Below are positions 22,040 through 34,141 of a DNA stretch of 64,000 nucleotides, piece after piece. Positions within the stretch are counted from its first letter, which is position 1. Every line of letters starts with the position of its first letter. The stretch comes from Holothuria scabra (lineage: Eukaryota; Echinodermata; Holothuroidea; Aspidochirotida; Holothuriidae): the NCBI GenBank assembly GCA_037179385.1, contig CM074190.1:6214284-6278283 (forward strand). Direction: 5' to 3'. Position numbers and translations under genes: made by a program. The notes below the pieces were generated by a model. The model searched no databases. It was given only the letters and a program-made list of their open reading frames with translations, and was not told where the DNA came from.

Positions 22040-22825
22040 GGCGAGTCTATGGTTTTTGGAGGAGATCAAAAGTCATTTGGGGTCACGGGAGGTCAAAAGG
22101 TTAAGACCTTGTAAACACGACATCTCACGAGAGGTATATGTGGCTTTGCTCATATTTGGGGTGTGTGAATTGACTGTATTGGGTAGAAGATCTGTATCAT
22201 TTTTGCGGAGGTCAAAGGTCATGTGGTGTCAGCAGAGGTCCAATTCTGACAAACTTGTTTACACATTATCTCAAGAAAAGCAACTTGCAGGGTCCTCATT
22301 CTTGGCATTTAGATGGTGCATACTGTATATTACATACGATCCCTATAGTTGTGGTGGATGTCAAAGGTCGTGTGGGGTTACGGGTAGTTAAGTCTGAAAA
22401 AATTGTTTGCACAATATCTGAAGGTACTGAAATATATCATAAATGGTATGTGGATGTGTTATACTAAGGGAAGGCAGCATATTGTTATGGCTGAGGTCAA
22501 AGGTCATTTGGAGTCACCTGAGTTACATGATGGTCGAAAGCTTGGGAAAATTTCATACATGTTATGTGGACGCATTATGGTGAGAAGCAGAACTCTCTTG
22601 CGTTTGGTGGAGGTCAATGTCATTTGGGTTCACAAGGAGTCGAAGTCACAACACCATGTTTACACAATTTCTCATTGTTAGAGTCTTGGATACTGCAAAA
22701 TTTTACACAAAACATGGGGATGCGATGTAGTGAGGGTACATTACGGAGCACTGTCAATTTGAAAAAAAAAACACAGACATTTCAACAGAAAAGGATCACC
22801 CAGCCTTTTGGCTTTCTGGTAATTT
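22040..22825 (+). repeat. AGGTCAAAGGTCA repeat block 3 (empty site for the U2 element)
   Basis: Five units spaced about 117-151 bases. Exact AGGTCAAAGGTCA at 22209-22221 and 22494-22506. Near 22680 it reads GAGTCTTGGATACTGCAAAA, then continues directly into the sequence that lies beyond the U2-headed insertion in block 1. It therefore serves as a paralogous pre-insertion site. Confidence 0.72.
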
Positions 22826-23091
22826 TAGGACTCGAGACAGACCTTTTAAAATGTCCAATCAATGAAATGTATGCTACATAAAGAATATAGTAAGCTATCT
22901 CAATCCCAAGCTGCCAGGAAAGCAAGTTGGGGATTTAAGAGAGGGGAGGAGGCCTGGTTATTATTGACTAAATCTTAGAAGCTTTCACTTTATCCCCGTG
23001 ACAAAAAAATAAGAAGGAAATTGCCAAGTTGCTATTATATGTCGATTATATGTCGATTAGAGATTTTTTCAAAGGGGAAAACCTGTAGACA

Positions 23092-23137
23092 GATATATAT
23101 ATATATATATAAACATATATATAAACATATATATATA

Positions 23138-23232
<95 letters not shown>

Positions 23233-23262
23233 ATATATATAAACATATATATATATATTTAT
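23092..23262. repeat. Compound AT microsatellite
   Basis: About 170 bases of (AT)n. Interruptions of the form AAACATATATATAAACATAT occur in the same order on both sides of a pure central run. Apparent Ile-Tyr open frames here are an artefact of the repeat. Confidence 0.95.
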
Positions 23263-24057
23263 ATGCAATGTAAGGTAATTAAAGATTCATAAATTATTTA
23301 TATGCTTTCTTCGCAAACTTGAAACGAATTTTTAACAAGCGGATTTCAGGTAAACCATCGTAAGTACTCCAATTTATATTTCATAATAATATTAATGTTA
23401 ATTCATCGGGTATTTGTTATATTGCATGTATGCTATTTTGATAACCCTAAACATGAACGTGACTATACTGCCTCTTGAAACAGGCAGCTCCCTGTATGAT
23501 ATAAATCAAATCGTAGCGACCGACGCTTTTATCTTTTGCACACTACTATACTTTGACTTAACACTATAACGCCCCAAATTTTCGCGTGACATTTGAACTG
23601 ATCAGAGATGAGTCTGTACCTGATAGGATTCGGATTATGTTATCAGGGTAAAATTTCACCTGGGTTCTTTTCTGAAAGATTTAATTTTTATTTAAGTGAT
23701 ACATCCCCCTTAAAAAGAGACCATGTCATATGTCATAGCGCATAAACAGCTGGTTCCTTAGGCTATTAGCATAGAAGGGGGAATTAGAAGAACCCTCTTA
23801 ACATTGCATGAAATACGGAGGCTATCATAGACTGGGAAGGGGCTTTCAGGTCGCTAGCACCTTAGCAAAAATATCAATTTAGAAGAAATATTGTATGGTT
23901 GTAAGCCGAAGACCGTAATTGCAGGACAAAAACCTTTCGTCCCTTTTGAATTACCTTCTCAAAGGCTTTTGGTTGTTTCTTCCGCACAATGGTGGATGTT
24001 CTCTTCGAGAAAAGTTATTACATGTGAACACTTATGATGGAAGTGAAGTATCCCCGG
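23263..24057. other. Gene-free stretch
   Basis: No coding, RNA or mobile-element signal that I can support. Confidence 0.3.
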
Positions 24058-24065
24058 AAGGGGAT

Positions 24066-26845
24066 CAGGGGTGGCGCCAGCGAGGGGGCCGGGGGGCATG
24101 CCCCCCCCCCCCCCGTCGGGGAAGGTCGGCGGTTTCGTCGGGGAGGCCTAAAAAAAATAATAAAAAATAAAAAAAACCTACCAGGACTGAAGTTACTGGA
24201 TGGGTAAACATATTTTTTGTTTTGAAATGAAATTTTAATACTTATCGGAATCTATTTTCAATCACTTTTTCTTTGCTCCGTTATACCACATTCCATGAAC
24301 CCGTGTCCTATCTCCTCCCCCGTCGGGGAAAAATGGCAATTTCCTTCGGGAAGGCCTAAAAATGAACGTAAAGGACTTAAAGTTACTGGATGGATGATTA
24401 TGAACTGTTTTTTCCTTTTTGCACTATTCTAGTCTTTTGTAACGGTATTTTAATGCCTATCTGAATCTGTTTTAATCAATTCTTACTAGCTTTGCCATCC
24501 TTCATCCCATTTCAATCCGCAAGGTCATGCCCCCGTCGGGGAAGGCTGCCGCGGTCTTTCCCCTGTTGTTGAGAAAACCCGATTTCGTCGGGGAGCCTTC
24601 ATCTTCATGCCCACGGTAAACTAATAAAAGATGCGGGTCTGATAAACTTCAGTCACCCGGAAGTTCTTCTTGATTTTTTCACTAGAAGACTATATTCTTC
24701 AAGGAAACTCACAATTCCGAATTTTCTTGACAAAAACAGACGAGAGGTTGATCATGTGCATGCAGCGCCCGATGGTGTGCCATCTAGCCTGCCCCGACAG
24801 CCGAATTCTAGCAACTGTAATGAAAATCTACCAGCCCGTTTTCAGTTACACTTACTGACAAACAGTAGTGTGAGAATGTCTCCCCATAAGTCTGACTGAA
24901 AAACTTATTTGAAGGTACCTTGTGACGTGACATATTTTCAAATACGTTGGAACTTAAAACCATTTATAGTCCGAAATTCGGGCAGTCACGTAAACAAAAT
25001 TTATTTATTTAGTGAACCTAGCAATTATAGTAATTCCGTTGCATAGTTCGCCCCCCCCCCCCCCCCGAAAAGAGGCAAGACCATTACATTTACTTGTAGC
25101 AGTACATTTTATCTGGTACTTTTCTGATCATTTAGCAATTTGGGTTTTTTCTATCGAAGTGAAACTTTCATTTCAAAGGAAAGCTCAAAATAACGACTGC
25201 TTCATTTCTAGTTACAAGTCTGGAAAATTCCATTCCGGCTATCTGAGGGGTTAGATATTTTAACAATTTTCTGTACGCTCCGCACCAACTGATGGTGGCA
25301 CTCCGCATAGATAGTACTTTGGTCGAACAGATTACTCAATAACAGAACAAAGTATTCTTGTAAATTATTCTCCGTTTTGGGGCAGTATTATGAATTTCAA
25401 AGGAAAGCTCAAAATAACGACTGCTTCATTTCTAGTTACAAGTCTGGAAAATTCCATTCCGGCTATCTGAGGGGTTAGATATTTTAACAATTTTCTGTAC
25501 GCTCCGCACCAACTGATGGTGGCACTCCGCATAGATAGTACTTTGGTCGAACAGATTACTCAATAACAGAACAAAGTATTCTTGTAAATTATTCTCCGTT
25601 TTGGGGCAGTATTATGAATTTCAAAGGAAAGCTCAAAATAACGACTGCTTCATTTCTAGTTACAAGTCTGGAAAATTCCATTCCGGCTATCTGAGGGGTT
25701 AGATATTTTAACAATTTTCTGTACGCTCCGCACCAACTGATGGTGGCACTCCGCATAGATAGTACTTTGGTCGAACAGATTACTCAATAACAGAACAAAG
25801 TATTCTTGTAAATTATTCTCCGTTCTGGGACAGTATTATGAAGTGAAAATTTTATTGCGAAAGAAAGCTCGAAAGCTGACTTCTTAAATTCTAATTTGGA
25901 ACACGGAAATGCCATTTCCTGCTGTCTGGGGTTCTCAATTTTTCAAAAATTTCTGTGCGCTCCACTTAGATGGTCTTTCGGGGAGGATTACACTTTTCGG
26001 ACAAAAAACAATTCTGCTCCCTCCCAAACTGAAACTCTCCCGTACGCCTACGACAATAAAAAAATATGAAACTTCGAATATATGCGAAGCCAAACTTTTT
26101 CCTCGGGAGAATGTTCCAATATGGTCTGAGGGCCTGAATCTGCATGATGATATTCAGTAACCCAACAAAACTACAGATCACCCCCTACTTGATTTTTTCT
26201 CATGAGAAGGTGAGATTCGTCCATAAAACGCCCGAACTCTCATAAGCTTTACAATTTTTTCCCCAATATAAGCTTCATATTGTTTAAAGTGGCGAAATTT
26301 GCCATTTCCGATGGATACTCTATACAATAAATAACCAAATCCAACTCTGTTAATCACCCAGCATACTACCTAATTTTGCTCATGATAGGCATATTACTTG
26401 AATAAGCCCAAATATTCTTTATAACCTTACCAAAAAAACAAATTTTCTTTCATTAAATTCCAAAAATTCTCCAATTTAACAAGCCCTTACTTTTCAAATC
26501 TTCGTTCAAAAGGGAAAAACTTTCAGGGCAAACTTGTAGTCTCGTCTCGATTTAAAAAGTATTTCAGCTGTCGCCTATATAACGTTTTTTATTTTTGCCA
26601 TAAGAAGGATAGATTCTCCAACAGAGACCCAAAACTTTTCATGGTACTAACAAAAGCAAAATTTCTTTCAAAAAACTCCAGATTTGTTAAAAACAAAGCC
26701 CAAAATTTCGACGCGCTGCGCGCGCCTCAAATTCTACCAAGTCACGTCCCACCGGGACATAACATCACCTTTGTCGGGGCCATGAAATTCTGGCCCCCTG
26801 TCGGGGAGCTTGGCCCCTGTCGGGCAAATCCTGACGCCACCCCTG
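24066..26845. mobile_element. Non-autonomous hAT-like element, 2.8 kb
   Basis: Left terminus CAGGGGTGGCGCCAGC, right terminus CTGACGCCACCCCTG, so inverted ends of about 15 bases. Flanks AAGGGGAT (24058-24065) and AAGGGGAG (26846-26853) match at 7 of 8. Subterminal GTCGGGGA-type repeats occur inside both ends. The interior carries a 224-bp tandem array and poly-C runs, and no transposase frame. CAGGG termini with an 8-base duplication point to hAT. Confidence 0.72.
25167..25838 (+). repeat. Three 224-bp tandem units inside the hAT-like element
   Basis: Units at about 25167, 25391 and 25615 are nearly identical (for example CACCAACTGATGGTGGCACT in each). A clearly diverged fourth unit follows from 25844 and a distant relative lies at 19620. 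The high identity of three copies beside diverged ones suggests recent local amplification, or an assembly effect. Confidence 0.92.
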
Positions 26846-26853
26846 AAGGGGAG

Positions 26854-27968
26854 GGGGCTTGCGAAGGGAAGGATACACATAAACCTTATTCTGCTGACCC
26901 CTCCATAACTTTTTCACTTGCGGCATAATTTGCAAGTGAGCGTAAGATAGCGGCTGGGGGGGGGGGGGGTATTAATCTATGTGATTTCATACTAAAGGGC
27001 ATTCCTATGAATTCATGGCACCCGAACGGTACTTCCTTTCCATTGTCAACAGGTCCGGGATGTAGGCCTACAAGTACTTTTAAGCAGTAAGAAAACTAGA
27101 CAAAACAATCTAAAAATTATTAAGCTTAAGAGGGTGTTTCAGTTTTTTCTTGTAAATTGCTTTTAAGTTTTGAGATTTGAAAGGTTGGCAGCAGGCAATT
27201 AGTCAAGGGGGGGGGGGGGCTAGGGGGGAACAACCATCCTTGAACACATTTTTGTTACTTTCATAGATATGTTACGACATCGCTAGTATTTACTGTATTT
27301 ATGTGCTGTAAACACGCCCAAGAAGTGCTATTTGCAGTTATCTGCTATGGCAAGTATTTTCGGAAAATTTTGTGAACTCTTCGCCGGCGCCAACATGGCA
27401 GTGCTACGCTTAAATAGTCATGTATTCCAGTTTTTCCTCTCTTAAATTTCTGGCTTTGTGCCTGGTTGATAGTGAATCGTTAATTTTCGCCCTCCCGCGG
27501 TATTAGGCGTCACATTGTTGTCGTTCTTAACGTTTGTAAAATGCATTTTGCGCTTTTTCTGAATTTTAAACAGAAGATATGAGATCGATAAGTCATGATA
27601 ACAGCGTGTATTATTTTTCTGGTACTTAATCATTGCAAAATGTCAGTAAATATTAAGACGATATCGTTAATTGTTATTTAACAAGTAAAATGTAGTTAGT
27701 TTTGTCTGTTTTGTCTGCTGACGTGGATGGGAAGTAAAAAAGTGTTGAAATTTGAAAGACATTTAGCAGTTTAGTGCAGTTATCATCAACTCAACTTAAG
27801 TTGTACTCGCTAATTCTTAAAATCATTGTACCTCTTGAAGTGCATTTGCATTTGCAAATACCAGACCATGATTCTTCAAAGTATGCAAAAAATTAATCCT
27901 TTTATCATATAACTTTTGGAGGGTCAACTAAATAAGGGCTGGTACTTTTTTACCATGAGAATGCTGAA
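26854..27968. other. Gene-free stretch with poly-G runs
   Basis: Poly-G tracts near 26956 and 27210. The rest is AT-rich without a gene I can recognise. Confidence 0.3.
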
Positions 27969-28221
27969 TTAAAAGCGCAGGAGCAGTCACCCCAACTTGA
28001 AGTAAAGTAGTAGACTGTCCTGTTTCATGATTGGCTGTTGAGAGTCACGTGACAAAAAATTTCCCTTCAGATGTTTAAATTAGTTGTAACTCCTTTTTTA
28101 CTTGAATATGCCAAACGGAAGTTATAAAATATGATAAAGGATAATTTGTAGAGAAATAAGAGGAAAATTGTGAGATTAAGCTGTTGTTTAAATTAAGTTG
28201 GGGACTGCTCTTGACCTTTAA
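27969..28221. mobile_element. TTAA-type MITE (family T2)
   Basis: Left end TTAAAAGCGCAGGAGCAGTC, right end inverse of TTAAAGGTCAAGAGCAGTCC, both leading into CCCAACTT. TTAA at both edges (27969 and 28218). Its right TTAA is shared with the next element. Confidence 0.65.
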
Positions 28222-28450
28222 AGGCAGGTGTTCATTACTACAGGCAGTTCCAATTCTACCAACCTACTAACTTCTAGCCCCTCCCACTGCATCTGCCTAA
28301 AGTTCATCTTTATCCAGACACAATCTTATAGTTTATTGCATTAGAGCATACCCTGGTGAGCAAACAAATCTTAATATGTAATCACAGCACTCTCGGTGAT
28401 TGTTGTTTAATATGCGCAACTGTGATTTTTTAAATATGGTGTCCACCTTA
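28218..28450 (-). mobile_element. TTAA-type MITE (family T1), partial reverse copy
   Basis: Starts TTAAAGGCAGGTG, then GTTCCAATTCTACCAACCTA and the family interior (ATCCAGACACAATCTTATAG). The far end is lost. Abuts the preceding family T2 element at a single TTAA. Confidence 0.55.
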
Positions 28451-31400
28451 ATAAAACCCTATAAACACATGAGAGTTTATTCTGTCTCTTATTTCTCTTT
28501 CAATCAGACTTGTAGTCATAAGTGTAACACTCGGGACGGGTCGCCCTCGCGTTGGCCAAAGGGGAATTTTTGATGCGAAATTGAACAATATGTTCCCCTC
28601 AAACATACTGACATATTACAATTTATAGTGGTCCGCTTTTAGTCATTTTTGCTATTATTTTGTTTTTCAAAGCTTGGTTTGTGGAAACTTTTTAACTCTC
28701 AGACCCTTCCCCTTTGACTACGCTCCGCTTACAAGATATGCCCATGCCAGTGACAAAAACTCACTACAGAAGACTATTTGTAAAGAAACACAACCATCCC
28801 ATGATGTATGGAAAGTTTTGGCCCCAAGCTTCTGCCGCTGTCGTAGGTGACAATGACGTCACGATAACAGATAGTATTCCATCGTCGTTTTATGTAAGGC
28901 GTAAAACTGTTTTATTTCTTGGCCTAACAACATAAAAATTTAAATCGAAGGTAGTAAATTTCAGCCAAGTTCAACCTTGTTCATCTTATTTAATCGCCAT
29001 GGGTGTGGAACATATGCCTTTGTTGCGCTTACCCCTTGAAATTTGACATGTGATATACGACACACCGATTGCGCATACGCCAATGTGGCGCGGTTTTGAC
29101 ATTTTGAAACCTATTCGCGTCAAGCACTCCTACGAATCACTAAATTTTGGCCAAATAACTATAAAATACGTTAATTACACCCCATACAAATGATGAGAGT
29201 GTAAGTATGATGAGAAGACATTTCCATAGGTCACGCAGAATCCAGACTACTTTTCATGTAAATACTAGATCGTCCGCCTGATTTCCTCAGGAGGAAAACA
29301 TCCGCAGGAAACGAACAAAACAACTCATTTATGCGATATACAGACCTGTAATTGGTATTTGTCTTTTCAGAATTGTCGCGGAATTGGTTTGTGGGGGGAC
29401 CTAAATAAACATAAATCATAAACATCGAGAAACATCGAGAAACATCAATCTAATGACGAAGGTAAGTTTAACGCTCCACGTGGTATTTCTGAGGAGTGTT
29501 TTTCTTCTTTTTTGCAAGGAGAAATTAAAGAAAAGAATCGAGGGAGTATAAGGTTAATCGATACACCCTTTATAGATGAATTACATCGTCTCGATGTGAA
29601 GGATAAAGAACAGAACAACCTTCTACCTTCCATTTGGCACGTACCTAACTTTGGATGACATAGCCACAGATGACCTATGCCAACGCCATAATGCCATTTG
29701 CGAAAAACTTCGGTTGCTTTCCTACCTCCGTTTTGCAAAGAAAACGAATCTTTGTCATGTTTTGTAATTTTCTCTCATATAATGCAAAGTGTCACCATCA
29801 AAGACCGTTTCTTTTTAACTGAAGTTTGAAGAACTGAATATCTAACGATGCTCGTCTTTAATTATAGGCCTAACATTGTTCGAATATTTTAAAGAATGCC
29901 TAGGGGTATCCCTAATAAGGGAATTAAACTTTATTTTGCTCTTCCATTTACCCAAAAGTTAATATTAAAATGACGTCTCGTAGTATTTAATTACCTTCAA
30001 GACACGTGTGCCATTGATGAAAGAAATAATTTCAAACTTCAACATGAATTAAAACCCTTCCCATACTACCAGAGACGAATGTGCTGTCTGGCCTTTTTCT
30101 TCAAAGTATAAAAAACGAATTTCTGAACGATATGTCACCATGACTGTTCGTTTTGATTTAATCTGTCAACAGCGCAACGTGTTTATTTTCCAAGGACGTG
30201 TATGTGATGGAAAATAGTTCCCATCACTTCATCCCTTAGTCTAAACCATGTCACCACTGACGTCATAGACTGACATAAGTTGATGGTATTTTCTCAAGCT
30301 GAGTCAAATATACTTTTCCAGAAAACCCTGATTTTTCTTGGTGTTAAGGTAAAATCCCTATTTATGCCTTAAATACTTTGTAAATAAGGAAGGACTTAAT
30401 TTAAAACCGGGTAACACATGTCTAAGCCTTTTGCTTTTAACTGTTAGACTACAAGAACATGCGTCGAAGAAATTATGATCCTGTATCCTCACCCGCGGAG
30501 GTTGTATTTGTTTGTCCATGTAGGAAAAAGATTAGATACACAAAGTAATGTTGATCTTCTTAGCAGTTGCAGGATTTTGAAATAATCTAAAGGCGCCACC
30601 AGCCAAGGAATTAAATAGATTTATAGTTTATCCTTCAAACCTCCCAAAAATGTAGATTTGTTTTCTTTCTTTTTTTAAGGTGAATCTTTCCGAATGATTA
30701 TTCTACATGGAAAATAGGTAAAGAAAAATTATAATTGATCGGTCTTTGGCAGTTTGGTGTAACTTACTTGTCGTGAATTTAAAGATCTAGTAACTTGACA
30801 CCCCCCCCCCCATTCAGCTTTTTTAAACTTAGATGTGGCAAATCAGTAGACTTCTTTAATTCCATTGTATTTCAAAGAGAGTAGAGTCGGATTGCTTTAG
30901 GCGAAACCGATTGGCGCTTGTTTTTGGTGACTGTAGGCAGCCATTAGTGGGGTCCATCAGCCTTTAATCGTCTTCATTAATTGTTTAATTGTCTACCTGA
31001 AATTCAAATCCTCATATTCAGTGAAGTTGACAAAATCAAGATACACTTTAGTGTGCAACCATCCATGGAACAGGTAAGAAAGGAAATTTAAAGATTGAAG
31101 GTGATGGAATAACTAAAATCAGATCATCGCAATCTTCCCGGATTCGACTTTAGAGGGCATACACGCAACGACAGAGCGTTTCAGCTTTCCATATACCGAT
31201 GGCCCTGATCATGCACCCTAGAAGTGTTTCCGATACGCCCACACGACAGCACCTTAGTAACAATTGTTGTACAGTAGACACCTGGATGACGAATTAGAGA
31301 GACGCGCAAAACAATGACGTTGGTGCATCTATATATAAGACGTTTCGTAAAATCTTGAGAGATAAGGCTCCCTTGAAACTTCTGACAATAAATTTTCTTC

Positions 31401-31653
31401 ATGTCACATTTCCCGAATGGTGCGGAAATTCTCTTCGGAGTAGAAAAAGTACCACACCCCATGTACTCCATGTCTGGTCCTCTGTATTTTGTGTTCATTT
31501 ATGGCAGTAACTACCCCACCCGATGGTAGTAAATACCAATTATTGGTTAAGCGATGCACCGTATTTTGTCCGCAAACTAGTTATGGGGCCAGGGAGGCAG
31601 CCAGAAAGATGATTTTTCCCAAGACAGTTTTGAGATCGAATTCTACTGTTGTC
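28451..31653. other. Gene-free stretch
   Basis: No gene recognised. TGACGTCA (CRE-type) occurs near 28855 and 30256. A short CGAGAAACAT tandem lies near 29425. Short open frames match no family I know. Confidence 0.3.
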
Positions 31654-32259
31654 TTAAAGGCCCAGTTCTCTCACCCGAAACAGTACTAATTCTCCTAACC
31701 TTTTTACTTAAAGGAACAATCCTCTCACCCCAAAATACACTTCTAGTATAGGGTAACAGAAACTCTCAATTGGCTCAGCTTTTTTATTGACTTCTAATTC
31801 AAACAATGCAGAGTACCAAAGCTTATATTTCACAGCATGAACTGTTCTGAGAGTGTTTTGATAATATACCTTGAGCTTTCTATACTCACCCTGAAAAAAT
31901 AAAATGAGATTGTGTCTGCATGAGAGTGAATTTCAGACAATTGTGGGAGGGGCTTAATTAAGAAGGTTGGGAGAATTGGTACTGTTTGGGATGAGAAAAT
32001 TGGGCCTTTAAGCCTTTTCCCACAATTGTCTGAAATTCATGCTCATTAAGATACAATCTCAGTTTATTGCTTCAAGGTGAGTAAAGAAAAACTCCATTTA
32101 TATAATCAAAGCACTCTCAGTACCGTTCATGCTGTGTAATAAAAGCTTTGGTACTCTGCATCGTTTGAATCAGCTGTCAATCAAATGGCTGAGCCAATTG
32201 AGAATTTTGATACCCTCGTACCAAAATAATAGTTTGGAGGGAGAGGTTTGACCCTTTAA
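31654..32259. mobile_element. TTAA-type MITE inserted into another copy of the same family
   Basis: The outer reverse copy is split into 31654-31707 and 32012-32259. A full forward copy occupies 31712-32007. TTAA stands at both junctions (31708-31711 and 32008-32011). Removing the insert with one TTAA would join the outer halves at the TTAA that other reverse copies carry at that place. Ends AGGAACAATCCTCTCACCCC and the inverse of AGGCCCAATTTTCTCATCCC. TTAA duplication plus TTAAAGG termini resemble Xenopus T2 MITEs and the Kolobok superfamily. Confidence 0.78.
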
Positions 32260-32402
32260 TACATGTTATAATAACTTTTCCACTGAAAGCTGTATAACCC
32301 CCCCCCCCCCCCCCCCAAAAAAAAAAAAAAAAACCCTATCTTACTGCGGACCCAGAATTCTGTCGAATAAAGAGCCATGGCTTTTGTTTAAAAATCGCAT
32401 TC

Positions 32403-32455
32403 TCATAAATATCATATCATATCATATCACATAACATCACATCACATCATATTTC
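32403..32455. repeat. ATATC/ACATC microsatellite
   Basis: Pentamer array of ATCAT/ATCAC type over about 50 bases. Poly-C followed by poly-A lies just upstream near 32300-32333. Confidence 0.8.
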
Positions 32456-34133
32456 GCGATGCAAGGTCATCTTAGCGACATCAATCACGGACCTACCTGG
32501 CAGGTTTGTTGACAGGGCAGTGTGCGAAAATATTTTTGAGGAGGAGTGGTTGAGAAGCAGTGGTTGCACAGACGACTAAGTCGAACGCCGTCATCAGGAC
32601 TTATAGGAAATTTTGAGGAATTTCGACCCCAGAAGGCCAGAAATGACGTTTCCATGTCTGTACGGTTGAATCGAAGCAGTCCCTACTTTGAGCTTTCGTT
32701 TGCAATAAAAATTTTCACCCCAATAAAAGCCGGGACATAATTGCAAAATGATCAGAACATTAGGTCTACCAGATAAACTGTACTCTCATTCATAGATAAA
32801 ATTTTTAATGTTAAATAGGTTTATCATTGTAAGTATCTTGTATTTCTGTCCTGTCATAAAATAAGACCAAGATCGTACACATTTCTTTCAATAGTGAGGT
32901 CCAATGAGAGGAAGACGCGACCATCGGTTCGGGAGGCGTCACCCCAAAGGGATTTTTCTCAAAAAGCCCTCTCAATTGCAGAAAATGACACGGACACTTG
33001 TTGTGTTTTTATTATGGCAGCCAAGGTTTGCCTTTTTTAGATGTTTCATGCTTCTGGAACTTTCAAGAAACATTTCGAGGCGAATGACGGAGGTGGAATA
33101 AAACCCAATAGACATGTAAATGAGTGAATAATTATTTCCTTAAAATGTGGGTATGTTGCCAATTAATAGCAATGTACCATTTAGCAATTGCATCGATAAA
33201 ATTAAACTATGTTCAAGAGCATAATGTTTAAAGTTACTATTAAAAAGGTATCTGGTGCTCTGTCCATGACCGAAGTCAGTGGCAACAGTGTCATTAATGT
33301 TTTCACCAAAAGCATAGTTTAAAATTTAAACGTTTAGGCTATAGCTCTTCAAAAATAATAGATTTATTTGGAGAAGGTAGCAAGAGAAAAATAAAAAAAG
33401 TAGCTATCTCCTGTAGCCTTGCCTTTAGAGATTGTAGGGGCTCGACAATGAGTAGTACAGTCGTTCTGAGAGGTCGCGAAATCAGTAGAAGTATACATTC
33501 CTGTTTTGAAGTCTTTTGAAAATAACGAAGCTAAAACGTAAAGGTTGTTAATTAATTATGGGTGGTATTTTGATACATGTTGTCAAAACACTTAGAACCC
33601 AGCACCTTTAAAACAGGGAGTTGTTAGGAAAAATCCCCTGCGTCTCAATCAGGCTCAGTGGAGAGTTGCTATAAAGAGACAACGCCTAAGCCCTTGAACA
33701 AATGAACAGCACTATATGAGCACTCCGACGGGTCTTGTTCAAAAATGTCCGTATTGTTTTTAGGGTAGGAAGATCACATCCCTGTGACTTCCGGTACGCA
33801 TTCAAATAACGTTATCTTTCTTAAATTAACTATCAATTGTCTGTCATACGATAACAATTTAATGATCTGATCCGTGCAAACGTTTCTAAACATTCAGAGG
33901 AAACGTGGGAAATGTATCAATCCAAAATGTTAAATTTTACCTACATAAGGGCACTAATGGTGCAGCAAGTGTAGACTTTTCAAAAGAGTGCGGTAATTTG
34001 AACGGAGAAGCTATTGTTTTAAGAAAATACATCTTATCTAATATCTATTGGATTAAAAAGTAATTACTGCAAGGTGAAAGATCTTTAAAGCATTTCTTTG
34101 TTTTTCTTGGTTTATGATTTTCCATATGATCAT
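32456..34133. other. Gene-free stretch
   Basis: No gene, RNA or element supported. Confidence 0.3.
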
Positions 34134-34141
34134 ATTAAAGA

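Noticed and set aside
23021..23268. Ile-Tyr repeat proteins over the AT array
   Set aside because: Translation of (AT)n on either strand; the same applies to 48010-48449.
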